A DNA stretch of 26,916 nucleotides from DATLWN01 sp964492895 (GTDB lineage: Bacteria > Pseudomonadota > Zetaproteobacteria > Mariprofundales > Mariprofundaceae): the NCBI GenBank assembly GCA_964492895.1, contig CAZBLR010000024.1, positions 1-26,916 on the forward strand. Reading direction: 5' to 3'. A program made the translations under genes and the position numbers. Below, one piece after another: positions 1-7,138 of this stretch (its first letter is position 1; the number at the start of each line of letters is the position of its first letter). The notes beneath the pieces are model-generated. The model worked only from the letters and a program-made list of their open reading frames with translations, was not told where the DNA came from and did not search any database.

Positions 1-2043
1 GCCGGCATGCGCGGCCTGATGGCCAAGCCGGACGGCTCGATCATCGAGACGCCGATCACGGCGAACTTCCGCGAAGGCCTGACGGTGCTGCAGTACTTCA
101 TCTCCACGCACGGCGCCCGTAAGGGTCTGGCCGATACGGCGCTGAAGACCGCGAACTCCGGTTACCTGACCCGCCGTCTGGTCGACGTGGCCCAGGATGC
201 CGTCGTGCGCATCCAGGATTGCGGCACCGAGAACGGCATCACGGTGACGGCACTGGTCGACAGCGGCGAGATCATCGAGTCGCTGGCCGAGCGGGCGCTG
301 GGCCGCGTGCTGCTCGAGGCGGCCGAGGACCCGCTGACCGGTGCCGAGATCGCACCGGCCGGGGCCATGGTCAACGAGGAGCTGGCCGACAAGATCGAGG
401 AATCGGGCGTCGAGAGCCTGCGCATCCGTTCGGTGCTGACCTGCGAGGCCGAGGAAGGCATCTGCGCCACCTGCTACGGCCGCGACCTGGCCCATGGCAG
501 CCCGGTCTCCATCGGTGAGGCGGTCGGCGTCATCGCCGCCCAGTCCATCGGCGAGCCCGGCACGCAGCTGACGATGCGGACCTTCCACGTCGGTGGTACC
601 GCCTCGCGTTCGGCCGAGCAGGCCCACGTCGAGTCGAAGTTCTCCGGCACGGCCAAGGTGCTGCAGGCGGTGCAGGTGCGCGACAGCAACGGCGCCGACA
701 TCGTCATCAACCGCCACGCCGAGATCGTCATCGCCGACAAGGCCGGCAAGGATCTCGAGCGTCACCGCGTGCCGTACGGCGCGCGCCTGATGGTCAAGGA
801 CGGCGACGGGGTCAAGGCCGGCCAGAAGCTGGCCGAGTGGGATCCGTACACGATGCCGCTGATCGCGGAGGTGGACGGCAAGATCCGTTACGTCGACCTC
901 GAGGACGGCCGCACCATGCGCGAGGAGACGGACGACGTGACCGGCCTGTCCAACCGCGTGGTCATCCAGCAGGCCGACACGCGTCGCGAGACGCTGCGTC
1001 CGCAGATCCAGCTGATGGATCCGAAGAATCCGGAAGGCGAGCCGATCACGCTGCCGCGTACGCATGCGCCGGCCCGTTACTTCCTGTCTCCGGGCGCCAT
1101 CCTGAACATCGACAACGGCGACGAGGTCAAGGCGGGCGACGTGCTGGCACGTATTCCGCGCGAGGCCGGCAAGACCAAGGACATCACCGGTGGTCTGCCG
1201 CGCGTCGTTGAGCTGTTCGAGGCGCGCAAGCCCAAGAACCTGGCCTTCATCGCGCCGAGGGACGGCACCATCGGCTTCGGCAAGGATATCCGCGGCAAGC
1301 GCCGCGTGATCATCGAGCCGGACGACGGTTCCGATGCCATCGAGTTCCAGGTGCCGAAGGGCAGCCACATCACGGTCCAGGAAGGTGACCGCGTGCGCAA
1401 GGGCGACCGCCTGATGGAGGGCTCGCCCGCCCCGCACGACATCCTGTCGGTGCTGGGCATCGAGGCCCTGGCCAAGTACCTGACCGACGAGGTGCAGGAG
1501 GTCTACCGTCTGCAGGGCGTGAAGATCAACGACAAGCACATCGAGGTCATCGTGCGCCAGATGATGCGCAAGGTGCAGATCATCGAGCCGGGTTCGTCGA
1601 ACTACGTGGCCGGCGAGCAGGTCGAGCGGCGCCAGGCACTGGCGGTCAACCGCGACCTGGAGGCCGAGGGCAAGGTGCCGGCGAGCTTCGAGCCGGTGCT
1701 GCTCGGCATCACCAAGTCGTCGCTGAACACCGAGTCGTTCATCTCGGCGGCCTCGTTCCAGGAGACGACGCGCGTGATCACCGAGGCGGCGCTGGCCGGC
1801 AAGGTGGACTGGCTGAACGGCCTGAAGGAGAACGTCATCCTGGGCCGCCTGCTGCCGGCCGGTACCGGCCTGGCCGCCCGCATGGCACCGAAGCCGGAGG
1901 TCGAGCAGGAGGCCGAGAGCGAGGAGGAGTATGCCCGTCGCCACGAGCTGGCGGCCGAACTCGAGGTGTACGTCGACGAAGGGGGAGAGGAACCCCCGGA
2001 GGAGATGGTCGGCGGGGACGGCAGCGACGAGGAAGCGGCGTAA
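1..2043 (+). CDS. rpoC: DNA-directed RNA polymerase subunit beta' (C-terminal half, 5' end outside window)
   Basis: This is the downstream half of the largest catalytic subunit of RNA polymerase, open at the window start. The first residues (MRGLMAKPDGSIIETPI) match the bridge-helix/trigger-loop region, so the piece begins near the middle of the protein; about 680 residues remain, close to what is left in E. coli RpoC from the same point. The second zinc site is visible as one Cys in VRIQDCGTENG and three more in the LTCEAEEGICATCYG segment. The conserved C-terminal segment GITKSSLNTESFISAASFQETTRV is read in pieces and is intact. The protein ends in a strongly acidic tail (runs of Glu, with PPEEMVGGDGSDEEAA at the end). 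A perfect intrinsic terminator follows 17 bases after the stop. Identification is secure; only the 5' half is missing because of the window edge. Confidence 0.98.
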   Translation, partial: AGMRGLMAKPDGSIIETPITANFREGLTVLQYFISTHGARKGLADTALKTANSGYLTRRLVDVAQDAVVRIQDCGTENGITVTALVDSGEIIESLAERALGRVLLEAAEDPLTGAEIAPAGAMVNEELADKIEESGVESLRIRSVLTCEAEEGICATCYGRDLAHGSPVSIGEAVGVIAAQSIGEPGTQLTMRTFHVGGTASRSAEQAHVESKFSGTAKVLQAVQVRDSNGADIVINRHAEIVIADKAGKDLERHRVPYGARLMVKDGDGVKAGQKLAEWDPYTMPLIAEVDGKIRYVDLEDGRTMREETDDVTGLSNRVVIQQADTRRETLRPQIQLMDPKNPEGEPITLPRTHAPARYFLSPGAILNIDNGDEVKAGDVLARIPREAGKTKDITGGLPRVVELFEARKPKNLAFIAPRDGTIGFGKDIRGKRRVIIEPDDGSDAIEFQVPKGSHITVQEGDRVRKGDRLMEGSPAPHDILSVLGIEALAKYLTDEVQEVYRLQGVKINDKHIEVIVRQMMRKVQIIEPGSSNYVAGEQVERRQALAVNRDLEAEGKVPASFEPVLLGITKSSLNTESFISAASFQETTRVITEAALAGKVDWLNGLKENVILGRLLPAGTGLAARMAPKPEVEQEAESEEEYARRHELAAELEVYVDEGGEEPPEEMVGGDGSDEEAA

Positions 2044-2060
2044 GCCGCGCAAACGGACAA

Positions 2061-2087
2061 GGGGCGCCTGCGGGCGCCCCTTTTTTT
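2061..2087 (+). terminator. Intrinsic terminator after rpoC
   Basis: A perfect 8-bp GC stem (GGGGCGCC at 2061-2068, GGCGCCCC at 2073-2080) with loop TGCG is followed directly by seven T residues. It closes the rpoBC transcription unit. Confidence 0.93.
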
Positions 2088-2117
2088 GTCTATGGTCGGG
2101 ACATCAGGAGGTGAAGC

Positions 2118-2771
2118 ATGAACGGAAGAACCATGCCCACGATCATGATCATCGCAGCCGCCCTGTCCCTGGCCGCCTGCCAGCAGTCCGGCAAGCCGGC
2201 CGCGCCCGGGGCTCCGGTCGCCACGCAGCCGGCACCCGAGGCCCAGCCGGCGCCCACGGCCCCCGAGCCGGAGGCATCCGCGGCCATGACCGCCAAGCCC
2301 GAGGCACCGGCAGCGAAGCCGGAAGCGGCGGCCCCGGCCATGACGCCAAAGCCCGCGGCACCGATGACGCCCAAGCCGGAAGCCAAGCCGGCACCCGTTG
2401 CGGCACCGAAGCCCGCGGCCGCCCCGGCCATGACCGCCACGCCGGAAGCGGCGCCTGCGAAGCCCGCGGCCATGCCGGCGACGGCGAAGACCTTCAATAC
2501 CGGGAAATGCGCAGCCTGCCACGCCGTTGATCACGACAAGGTCGGGCCCGCCTGGAAAACGGTGGTCGAGAAGTACGGCGATGCGGCCACGCTGGCCAAG
2601 GACTTCGAATCCGGGTTCAAGGAGCGCCGGGTCGCCAATTCCATCGCCAAGTGGAAATCCAAGGAAGGCCTGATGACGTCGCAGTTCAACAGCCTGATCA
2701 AGGGCCACGAGAAGGAAGCGGCGCACGCGCTGTTCGAGACCGTCAAGAACGGCAAGTTCGGCGATTACTGA
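2118..2771 (+). CDS. Cytochrome c lipoprotein with long Ala/Pro/Lys-rich linker
   Basis: This 217-residue protein begins with a lipoprotein signal peptide and a lipobox (LSLAAC, Cys21), so it should be anchored in a membrane facing the periplasm. Residues about 25-125 form a low-complexity tract of Ala, Pro, Lys, Glu and Met (MTPKP- and AAPAMT-type units) that probably acts as a flexible tether. The last 90 residues are a small class I cytochrome c domain: haem motif CAACH at 131-135, KVGP at 141-144, and a likely axial Met at 186. The start is supported by a strong AGGAGGTG ribosome site five bases upstream of the ATG. Terminators on both sides make it monocistronic. It is probably a periplasmic electron carrier; the redox partner is unknown. 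The cytochrome assignment is firm, the exact family is not. Confidence 0.85.
   Translation: MNGRTMPTIMIIAAALSLAACQQSGKPAAPGAPVATQPAPEAQPAPTAPEPEASAAMTAKPEAPAAKPEAAAPAMTPKPAAPMTPKPEAKPAPVAAPKPAAAPAMTATPEAAPAKPAAMPATAKTFNTGKCAACHAVDHDKVGPAWKTVVEKYGDAATLAKDFESGFKERRVANSIAKWKSKEGLMTSQFNSLIKGHEKEAAHALFETVKNGKFGDY
2277..2480 (+). repeat. Low-complexity repeat encoding the Ala/Pro/Lys linker
   Basis: The 11-mer AAGCCCGCGGC occurs exactly at 2349-2359, 2409-2419 and 2460-2470, among many near-copies of AAGCCGGAAGC and GCCCCGGCCATGAC. The repeats stay in frame and build the linker of the cytochrome lipoprotein, which suggests growth by in-frame duplication. Confidence 0.7.
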
Positions 2772-2791
2772 TCCCCGTCCGGCTTGACAGG

Positions 2792-2824
2792 ACGCAGGGC
2801 GGCTCCGGGCCGCCCTGCGTTCTT
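2792..2824 (+). terminator. Intrinsic terminator after the cytochrome lipoprotein gene
   Basis: A perfect 12-bp stem (ACGCAGGGCGGC at 2792-2803, GCCGCCCTGCGT at 2809-2820) with a 5-base loop is followed by the short T-rich stretch TCTT. The stem is strong and the U-tract poor. Confidence 0.8.
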
Positions 2825-2863
2825 GCGCCTTCCTGATCAACCCGGACCGGAATGCTTCAGTGG

Positions 2864-2891
2864 TTGCATGCAGGGATGACGGGTCTACATT
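2864..2891 (+). promoter_or_regulatory. Candidate sigma70-type promoter for the DUF1499-gloA pair
   Basis: A -35-like TTGCAT (2864-2869) and a -10-like TACATT (2886-2891) are 16 bases apart, just upstream of the lipoprotein gene and downstream of a terminator, where a promoter is expected. Assigned by consensus matching only. Confidence 0.45.
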
Positions 2892-2927
2892 GGCGTGGTG
2901 TGCGACAGGGTCGCTGCGGGGGAGTGC

Positions 2928-3401
2928 ATGAGGCTGCCGATGACGATGCTCTGCGGATCGATGCTGGCCGGCATGATGCTGGCGGGCTGCTCGGCGCCGA
3001 CGCCGAGGAATCTCGGCGTGCACGGGGGACGGCTGACGCCCTGCCCGTCCTCGCCGAACTGCGTCTGCTCCCAGGACCGGGACAAGCAGCATGCGATCGC
3101 CTCCTTCACGTATACCGGCACGCGCCAGGCGGCGATGGCGCGGCTGGCCAAGGCGATCGAGGGCATGTACGGCGCGAAGATCGTGGAACAGAGTGCCGAT
3201 TACCTGCACGCCGAGTACACCACGCGCTGGATGCGCTTCGTCGACGATGTCGAGTTCTATGCCCCGGCCGATGCCTCCACCGGCACCAAACTGATCCAGG
3301 TGCGCTCGGCCTCGCGCATCGGCTACTCGGATTTCGGCGTCAACCGCAAGCGCGTCGAGGCCATCCGCCGCCGCTTCGAGGCGGCCGCCAGGGGAGGGTA
3401 A
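2928..3401 (+). CDS. DUF1499 family lipoprotein
   Basis: This is a 157-residue member of the DUF1499 family, whose function is not established. The start at 2928 is preferred over an in-frame ATG at 2895 because it has a GGGGGAG ribosome site five bases upstream and begins directly with a signal peptide. The lipobox MLAGC puts the lipidated Cys at residue 21. Family hallmarks are visible: CPSSPNCVCSQ soon after the signal, the YLHAEYTTRWMRFVDDVEF block in mid-protein, and VRSASRIGYSDFGVNRKRVE near the C-terminus. The gloA start lies two bases after the stop, so the two are probably co-transcribed. Family membership is secure; location is inferred from the lipobox. Confidence 0.9.
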   Translation: MRLPMTMLCGSMLAGMMLAGCSAPTPRNLGVHGGRLTPCPSSPNCVCSQDRDKQHAIASFTYTGTRQAAMARLAKAIEGMYGAKIVEQSADYLHAEYTTRWMRFVDDVEFYAPADASTGTKLIQVRSASRIGYSDFGVNRKRVEAIRRRFEAAARGG

Positions 3402-3403
3402 TC

Positions 3404-3790
3404 ATGCGTCTTTTGCACACGATGATCCGCGTCGGGGACCTGGAGCGTTCGCTCGCGTTCTACACCGAAGTGCTGGGCATGCGGCTGCTGCGCCGCAAGG
3501 ATTATCCGGAAGGCCGATTCACGCTGGCCTTCGTCGGCTACGGGCCGGAAGACGAGACGGCGGTGATCGAGCTGACCCACAACTGGGACACGGCCGCCTA
3601 CGATCTCGGCAACGGCTTCGGCCATGTGGCCATCGCCGTCGACGATATCGTCGCGGCCTGCGAACGCATCCGGCAACGTGGCGGCGTGATCACGCGCGAG
3701 CCGGGGCCGATGAAGCACGGCACCACCGTCATCGCTTTCGTCAGGGATCCGGACGGCTACGCCATCGAGCTGATCGAGGCCAAGGACTGA
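3404..3790 (+). CDS. gloA: Lactoylglutathione lyase (glyoxalase I)
   Basis: Glyoxalase I converts the hemithioacetal of methylglyoxal and glutathione into S-lactoylglutathione in the cytoplasm. The 128-residue protein has the usual bacterial length and two beta-alpha-beta-beta-beta halves. The four metal ligands fall at His5, Glu56, His74 and Glu122, the positions known for the Ni-dependent E. coli enzyme. Family motifs include RVGDLERSLAFYTEVLGM near the N-terminus and the DPDGYAIELIE ending. The start is fixed by a GGGGAGG ribosome site at 3391-3397. It follows the DUF1499 gene with almost no gap and converges on the cbbR-like gene. Nothing is unusual. Confidence 0.96.
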   Translation: MRLLHTMIRVGDLERSLAFYTEVLGMRLLRRKDYPEGRFTLAFVGYGPEDETAVIELTHNWDTAAYDLGNGFGHVAIAVDDIVAACERIRQRGGVITREPGPMKHGTTVIAFVRDPDGYAIELIEAKD

Positions 3791-3802
3791 CGGCTGCGTC
3801 AG
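3787..3802. other. Small palindrome spanning both convergent stop codons
   Basis: CTGACG-GCTG-CGTCAG contains the TGA stop of gloA (3788-3790) and, on the other strand, the TGA stop of the regulator gene (3799-3801). The 6-bp stem could form a weak hairpin in both transcripts. No T-tract follows on either strand. Confidence 0.4.
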
Positions 3803-4707
3803 CCCTTCAGGGTCGCAGCCGAATCGAACAGGAATTTGCGGAAGGCCACCCCCGCCGGGCTCAGGCGCCTGCTGGTGGGATGGGCGATGTACCATTGCCG
3901 GCGCAGCGGGAAGCCGCGCACGTCCAGGCGCACCAGCGTACCCGCGGCCAGCTCCGCCTGTACGGTCATCTCCGACAGCATGGTCACGCCCAGGCCGCTG
4001 GCCACGCTCTGCTTGACCGCCTCGTTGCTGCCCAGCTCCATGCGCGTGCGCGGCGTGATGCCGTGTTCGTCGAAGAAGGCCTCGGCGGCGAGCCGGGTGC
4101 CGGAGCCCTCCTCGCGCAGGATGAACGACAGGCCGTCGAGCCGTTCGGGCGCGATATCGGCTTCGCCGGCCAGCGGGTGATCGGGGGCGGCGACCATGAT
4201 CAGGGGATTCTCCGCGAAGGGCTCGCCCGCCGCGCGCGAGCGTTCCGGCGGCCGCCCCAGGATGTAGAGGTCGTCGCGGTTGGCGGCCATGCGCTCGAGC
4301 AGCTGCCCGCGGTTGCCGACGAACAGCGTGACCTCGATGCTGGGATGCTCGCGGCTGAAGGCGCCGAGCAGGCGGGGGCCGAAATACTTGGCGGTGGTGA
4401 CGATGGCCAGGCGCAGGATGCCGTGCTCCAGCCCCTGCAGGGCGTCGATCTCCAGCGCCGCCTGTTCCAGACGGTCCAGCAGATCGCGGCAGGCCCGGCT
4501 CAGCACCTTGCCGACGGCGGTCAGCTGCAGCTCCTTGCCGACCATCTCGTACAGCGGGTGGCCGATCAGCCCCGCCAGCTTCCGGCACTGGATGGACACG
4601 GCGGACGGACTCAGGTGCAGCTCGCCGGCTGCGCGGGTCACGCTGCGGTGGCGCGCCAGGGCGTCGAAGACACGGAGTTGGTGCAGCGTGGCGTGGCGGA
4701 GTGGCAT
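3799..4707 (-). CDS. cbbR: LysR-type transcriptional regulator, CbbR-like
   Basis: This 302-residue LysR-family regulator has an N-terminal winged helix-turn-helix (about residues 5-60: HATLHQLRVFDALARHRS, then TRAAGELHLSPSAVSIQ) and a two-lobed effector domain. Family-typical pieces matching CbbR of autotrophs are TTAKYFGPRLLGAFSREHP, FILREEGSGTR, GSNEAVKQSVASGLG and GFPLRRQWYIAHP. CbbR proteins activate Calvin-cycle genes in response to metabolites. The start at 4707 is preferred over 4725 because AAGGATT precedes it and MPLRHATLHQL matches the family N-terminus. The recognition segment LSPSAVSIQCRKL departs from the common LTQPAVSMQ form. It diverges from the aldolase operon, the classic LysR arrangement, and probably regulates it. 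LysR is certain; the CbbR subgroup is likely. Confidence 0.85.
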   Translation of the reverse strand: MPLRHATLHQLRVFDALARHRSVTRAAGELHLSPSAVSIQCRKLAGLIGHPLYEMVGKELQLTAVGKVLSRACRDLLDRLEQAALEIDALQGLEHGILRLAIVTTAKYFGPRLLGAFSREHPSIEVTLFVGNRGQLLERMAANRDDLYILGRPPERSRAAGEPFAENPLIMVAAPDHPLAGEADIAPERLDGLSFILREEGSGTRLAAEAFFDEHGITPRTRMELGSNEAVKQSVASGLGVTMLSEMTVQAELAAGTLVRLDVRGFPLRRQWYIAHPTSRRLSPAGVAFRKFLFDSAATLKG

Positions 4708-4736
4708 AAGCAATCCTTTAATCAATCATTTTACTA

Positions 4737-4753
4737 TTTAAACTAGAATTAAA
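4737..4753. promoter_or_regulatory. Candidate CbbR/LysR operator between regulator and aldolase operon
   Basis: TTTAA-N7-TTAAA is a perfect inverted repeat in an AT-rich island and fits the TNA-N7-TNA pattern known for CbbR sites (TAA at 4739-4741, TTA at 4749-4751). It overlaps a second inverted repeat, ACTAG-N9-CTAGT (4742-4760). A third, TTGCA-TAC-TGCAA, lies at 4764-4776. Their position between divergent genes supports a regulatory role; binding is inferred. Confidence 0.55.
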
Positions 4754-4822
4754 CCCTAGTCGTTTGCATACTGCAACACCGCCGTCCCCCGGCGGGCATC
4801 GATGTGGCGAAAAGGAGGTGCT

Positions 4823-6010
4823 GTGGCCCTGGTCGACATGAAGGCGATGCTGCGGCACGCCTACGAGCACGGTTACGCCGTCGGCGGCTTCGATGTCGTC
4901 GACCTCGCCTTCGTGGCGGGCGTGATGGCCGCGGCGGAGCGTTGCCAGGCCCCCGTGATCCTGTCCCTGGCCGAATCGCATTTCACGCATTACGACCTCG
5001 AGACCCTGATGCCGGCGGTCGAGACCGCGGCGAAGCGGGCCTCGGTGCCGGTCGCCATCCACCTCGATCACGGTGCCAGCCTGGACTCGGCGATCCATGC
5101 CATCCGCCTCGGCTGCAACGGCGTCATGGTCGATGCGTCCGAAGAGCGGCTCGAGACGAATATCGCGCGCACGCGCCAGGTCGTGCAGATGGCCCACGGC
5201 TGCGGCGTGCCGGTCGAGGGCGAGCTCGGCTACGTCCCCGGCATCGAGGGCGAGGACGCCCTGCTGCATCCGGGCGAGATCGCCTATACCGAGGTGGACA
5301 CCGCCGCCGACTACGTGGCGCAAACGGGGGTCGATCTGCTCGCCGTGTCCATCGGCACCGTGCATGGGCGCATGCAGGGCAGGCCGGAACTCGATTTCGG
5401 GCGGCTACAGGCGATCAACGACGCCCTCGGCCTGCCGCTGGTCATCCACGGCGGCACCGGCCTGGACGAGGCGCAGTTCCGTGGCCTGATCGCGCGGGGT
5501 GTCGCGAAGATCAACTACTACACCGCCCTGGCCGACGCCGCCGCGTCCGCCGTCTGGACCCAGGGGGGGGCGAACTCGTACGCGCATCTGTTCCGACGCG
5601 TCAGCGACGCCGTCGCCGACGAGACCGAACGCTGCATCCGTCTGTGGGGTGGCGCGGGCAGGGCGGCGGAGCTGCTGTCGCGCTGTCCGGCATGGGAGCC
5701 GGTCGAGCACCTGATCACCTACAACGTCGGGCACGGGGACGACACCGATGTCCCCGCCATGATCGCCGAGGGCAGGCGCGTGCTGGCCACCGTGCCGGGG
5801 GTGCGCACCGTCGAGGCAGGCCAAGCCGTGGCCATCGATCAGGCACGCTACCGCTACTGCTGGCTGGTGCGCTTCGCCAGTGAAGCCGTCATCGGCAGCT
5901 ACCGCGACCATCCGCTGCATACCGCATTCGCCGACGGCCGGTTCCGGCCGGTGGCACCGGACCGCATGAGCATCGACTACCGGCTGTTCGCCGCCGATAC
6001 GCATGCCTGA
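4823..6010 (+). CDS. Class II sugar-bisphosphate aldolase fused to a C-terminal Dabb domain
   Basis: Residues about 1-285 are a zinc-dependent class II aldolase of the fructose/tagatose-bisphosphate type: HLDHG at 80-84 with catalytic Asp82 and zinc ligand His83, VEGELGYV at 131-138, the second zinc His181 in GTVHGRMQG, and His209 in the HGGTGLDE loop. Residues about 293-388 resemble a Dabb (stress-responsive alpha/beta barrel) domain: VEHLITYNVGHG, VPGVRTVEAGQA, YCWLVRFASEAVIGSYRDHP, ending MSIDYRLF. Aldolases of this class are normally near 285-350 residues without this tail. The GTG at 4823 is chosen because AGGAGG lies four bases upstream and the product then starts MALVDMK, as in the family. 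It heads an operon with carbonic anhydrase and purEK and diverges from cbbR, so a Calvin-cycle role is likely. Fructose versus tagatose substrate cannot be settled from sequence. A G8 run lies in the codons at 5563-5570. Confidence 0.88.
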   Translation: MALVDMKAMLRHAYEHGYAVGGFDVVDLAFVAGVMAAAERCQAPVILSLAESHFTHYDLETLMPAVETAAKRASVPVAIHLDHGASLDSAIHAIRLGCNGVMVDASEERLETNIARTRQVVQMAHGCGVPVEGELGYVPGIEGEDALLHPGEIAYTEVDTAADYVAQTGVDLLAVSIGTVHGRMQGRPELDFGRLQAINDALGLPLVIHGGTGLDEAQFRGLIARGVAKINYYTALADAAASAVWTQGGANSYAHLFRRVSDAVADETERCIRLWGGAGRAAELLSRCPAWEPVEHLITYNVGHGDDTDVPAMIAEGRRVLATVPGVRTVEAGQAVAIDQARYRYCWLVRFASEAVIGSYRDHPLHTAFADGRFRPVAPDRMSIDYRLFAADTHA

Positions 6011-6632
6011 GTCGCTGCTTGCGGGCTACCGCCGGTTTCGGGAGGGCTATTACCGGGATCACCGCGAGCGGCTGGAGGCGCTGGCCCAGGGCCAGTCGCC
6101 GCGCATCGCCGTGGTTTCCTGCTGCGATTCGCGCGTCGATCCCGCCATCGTCTTCGACGCGCAGCCGGGCGAGCTGTTCGTGGTCCGCAATGTCGCCAGC
6201 CTGGTACCGCCGTGCGAGAGCGAGGGTCAATACCACGGCACAAGCGCCGCCCTCGAGTTCGCCGTCACCGGCCTTGGCGTGGCGCACATCGTCGTGCTCG
6301 GCCACGCGCAATGCGGCGGCATCCGGGCCCTGATCGACCATCACCGGCTGGGTACGCCGCCCCGCAGCTTCATCGCGCACTGGGTGTCGATGGCCTATCC
6401 CTGCGTGGATGCCCTGGACGGCGAGGCGACGTCGCAGAAGGCGGTGGAACAGGCCGCCGTGCGCCTGTCGGTCGACAACCTGCAGAGCTTCCCGTGGATC
6501 GCCGAGCGCGTGGCAAGCGGCGGCCTGAGCCTGCACGGCTGGTACTACGACCTGGCCACCGGCACCGTCGAGCGGCTACAGACGATCGAGGCCGCTGCCG
6601 ATCAGCAGCGGCACAACGAGGAGGCACGATGA
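6003..6632 (+). CDS. Beta-class carbonic anhydrase
   Basis: This 209-residue enzyme interconverts CO2 and bicarbonate in the cytoplasm. Beta-class zinc ligands are visible: Cys40, His101 and Cys104 (VLGHAQCGG), with the Asp42-Arg44 pair in CCDSRVDP. Other family segments are GELFVVRNVASLVPP and HGTSAALEFAV. The residue after the zinc Cys is a second Cys rather than the usual Ser. The ATG overlaps the end of the aldolase gene by eight bases, and the stop overlaps the purE start (ATGA), so all these genes should be translated from one message. Position suggests bicarbonate supply for the PurK reaction next door and CO2 handling for carbon fixation. Family assignment is secure; the physiological partner is inferred. 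Confidence 0.95.
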   Translation: MPESLLAGYRRFREGYYRDHRERLEALAQGQSPRIAVVSCCDSRVDPAIVFDAQPGELFVVRNVASLVPPCESEGQYHGTSAALEFAVTGLGVAHIVVLGHAQCGGIRALIDHHRLGTPPRSFIAHWVSMAYPCVDALDGEATSQKAVEQAAVRLSVDNLQSFPWIAERVASGGLSLHGWYYDLATGTVERLQTIEAAADQQRHNEEAR

Positions 6633-7138
6633 CGGAACACAAGGCGCAACCGCCGCTGGTCGGCATCATCATGGGATCACGCTCCGACTGGGAGACCATG
6701 GGCCATGCGGCCGAGATGCTGAGCGAACTGCACATCCCGCACGAGGTGCGGGTGGTGTCCGCCCACCGTACCCCGGACCTGCTGTTCGACTACGCCGGCA
6801 GCGCCGAGTCGCGGGGGCTGGAGGTGATCATCGCCGGGGCCGGGGGTGCGGCGCACCTGCCGGGCATGACCGCGGCCAAGACGGCACTGCCGGTGCTCGG
6901 CGTGCCGGTTCAGTCCAAGGCGCTGAACGGCATCGACTCGCTGCTGTCCATCGCGCAGATGCCCGCAGGCATCCCGGTCGGTACCCTGGCCATCGGCCGT
7001 GCCGGGGCCGTCAATGCCGCCTTGCTGGCCGCGAGCATCCTGGCAAACCATCATCCCGCGATCAGGCAGGCACTGCGGGCGTTCCGGCGGCGCCAGACCG
7101 AGGACGTGCTGGCCCGGCCGGACCCGAGCGCCCCGTGA
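6629..7138 (+). CDS. purE: N5-carboxyaminoimidazole ribonucleotide mutase
   Basis: PurE (class I) moves the carboxyl group of N5-CAIR to carbon, giving CAIR in purine synthesis. The 169-residue protein shows GSRSDWETM at 16-24, VVSAHRTPD around 42-50, and GAGGAAHLPGM around 70-80, all active-site segments of the family. A GAGGAGG ribosome site lies five bases before the ATG. The start overlaps the carbonic anhydrase stop and the stop overlaps the purK GTG start, so the three are translationally coupled. The presence of PurK confirms the bacterial two-step route rather than direct AIR carboxylation. The C-terminal extension after LRAFRRRQTED is short and unremarkable. Confidence 0.97.
   Translation: MTEHKAQPPLVGIIMGSRSDWETMGHAAEMLSELHIPHEVRVVSAHRTPDLLFDYAGSAESRGLEVIIAGAGGAAHLPGMTAAKTALPVLGVPVQSKALNGIDSLLSIAQMPAGIPVGTLAIGRAGAVNAALLAASILANHHPAIRQALRAFRRRQTEDVLARPDPSAP

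Noticed and set aside
1602..3209. Long leftward open frame of 535 codons opposite rpoC and the cytochrome gene
   Set aside because: It runs antisense to well-identified genes, has Arg/Gly-rich repetitive composition and crosses two terminators; it is a GC-rich shadow frame.
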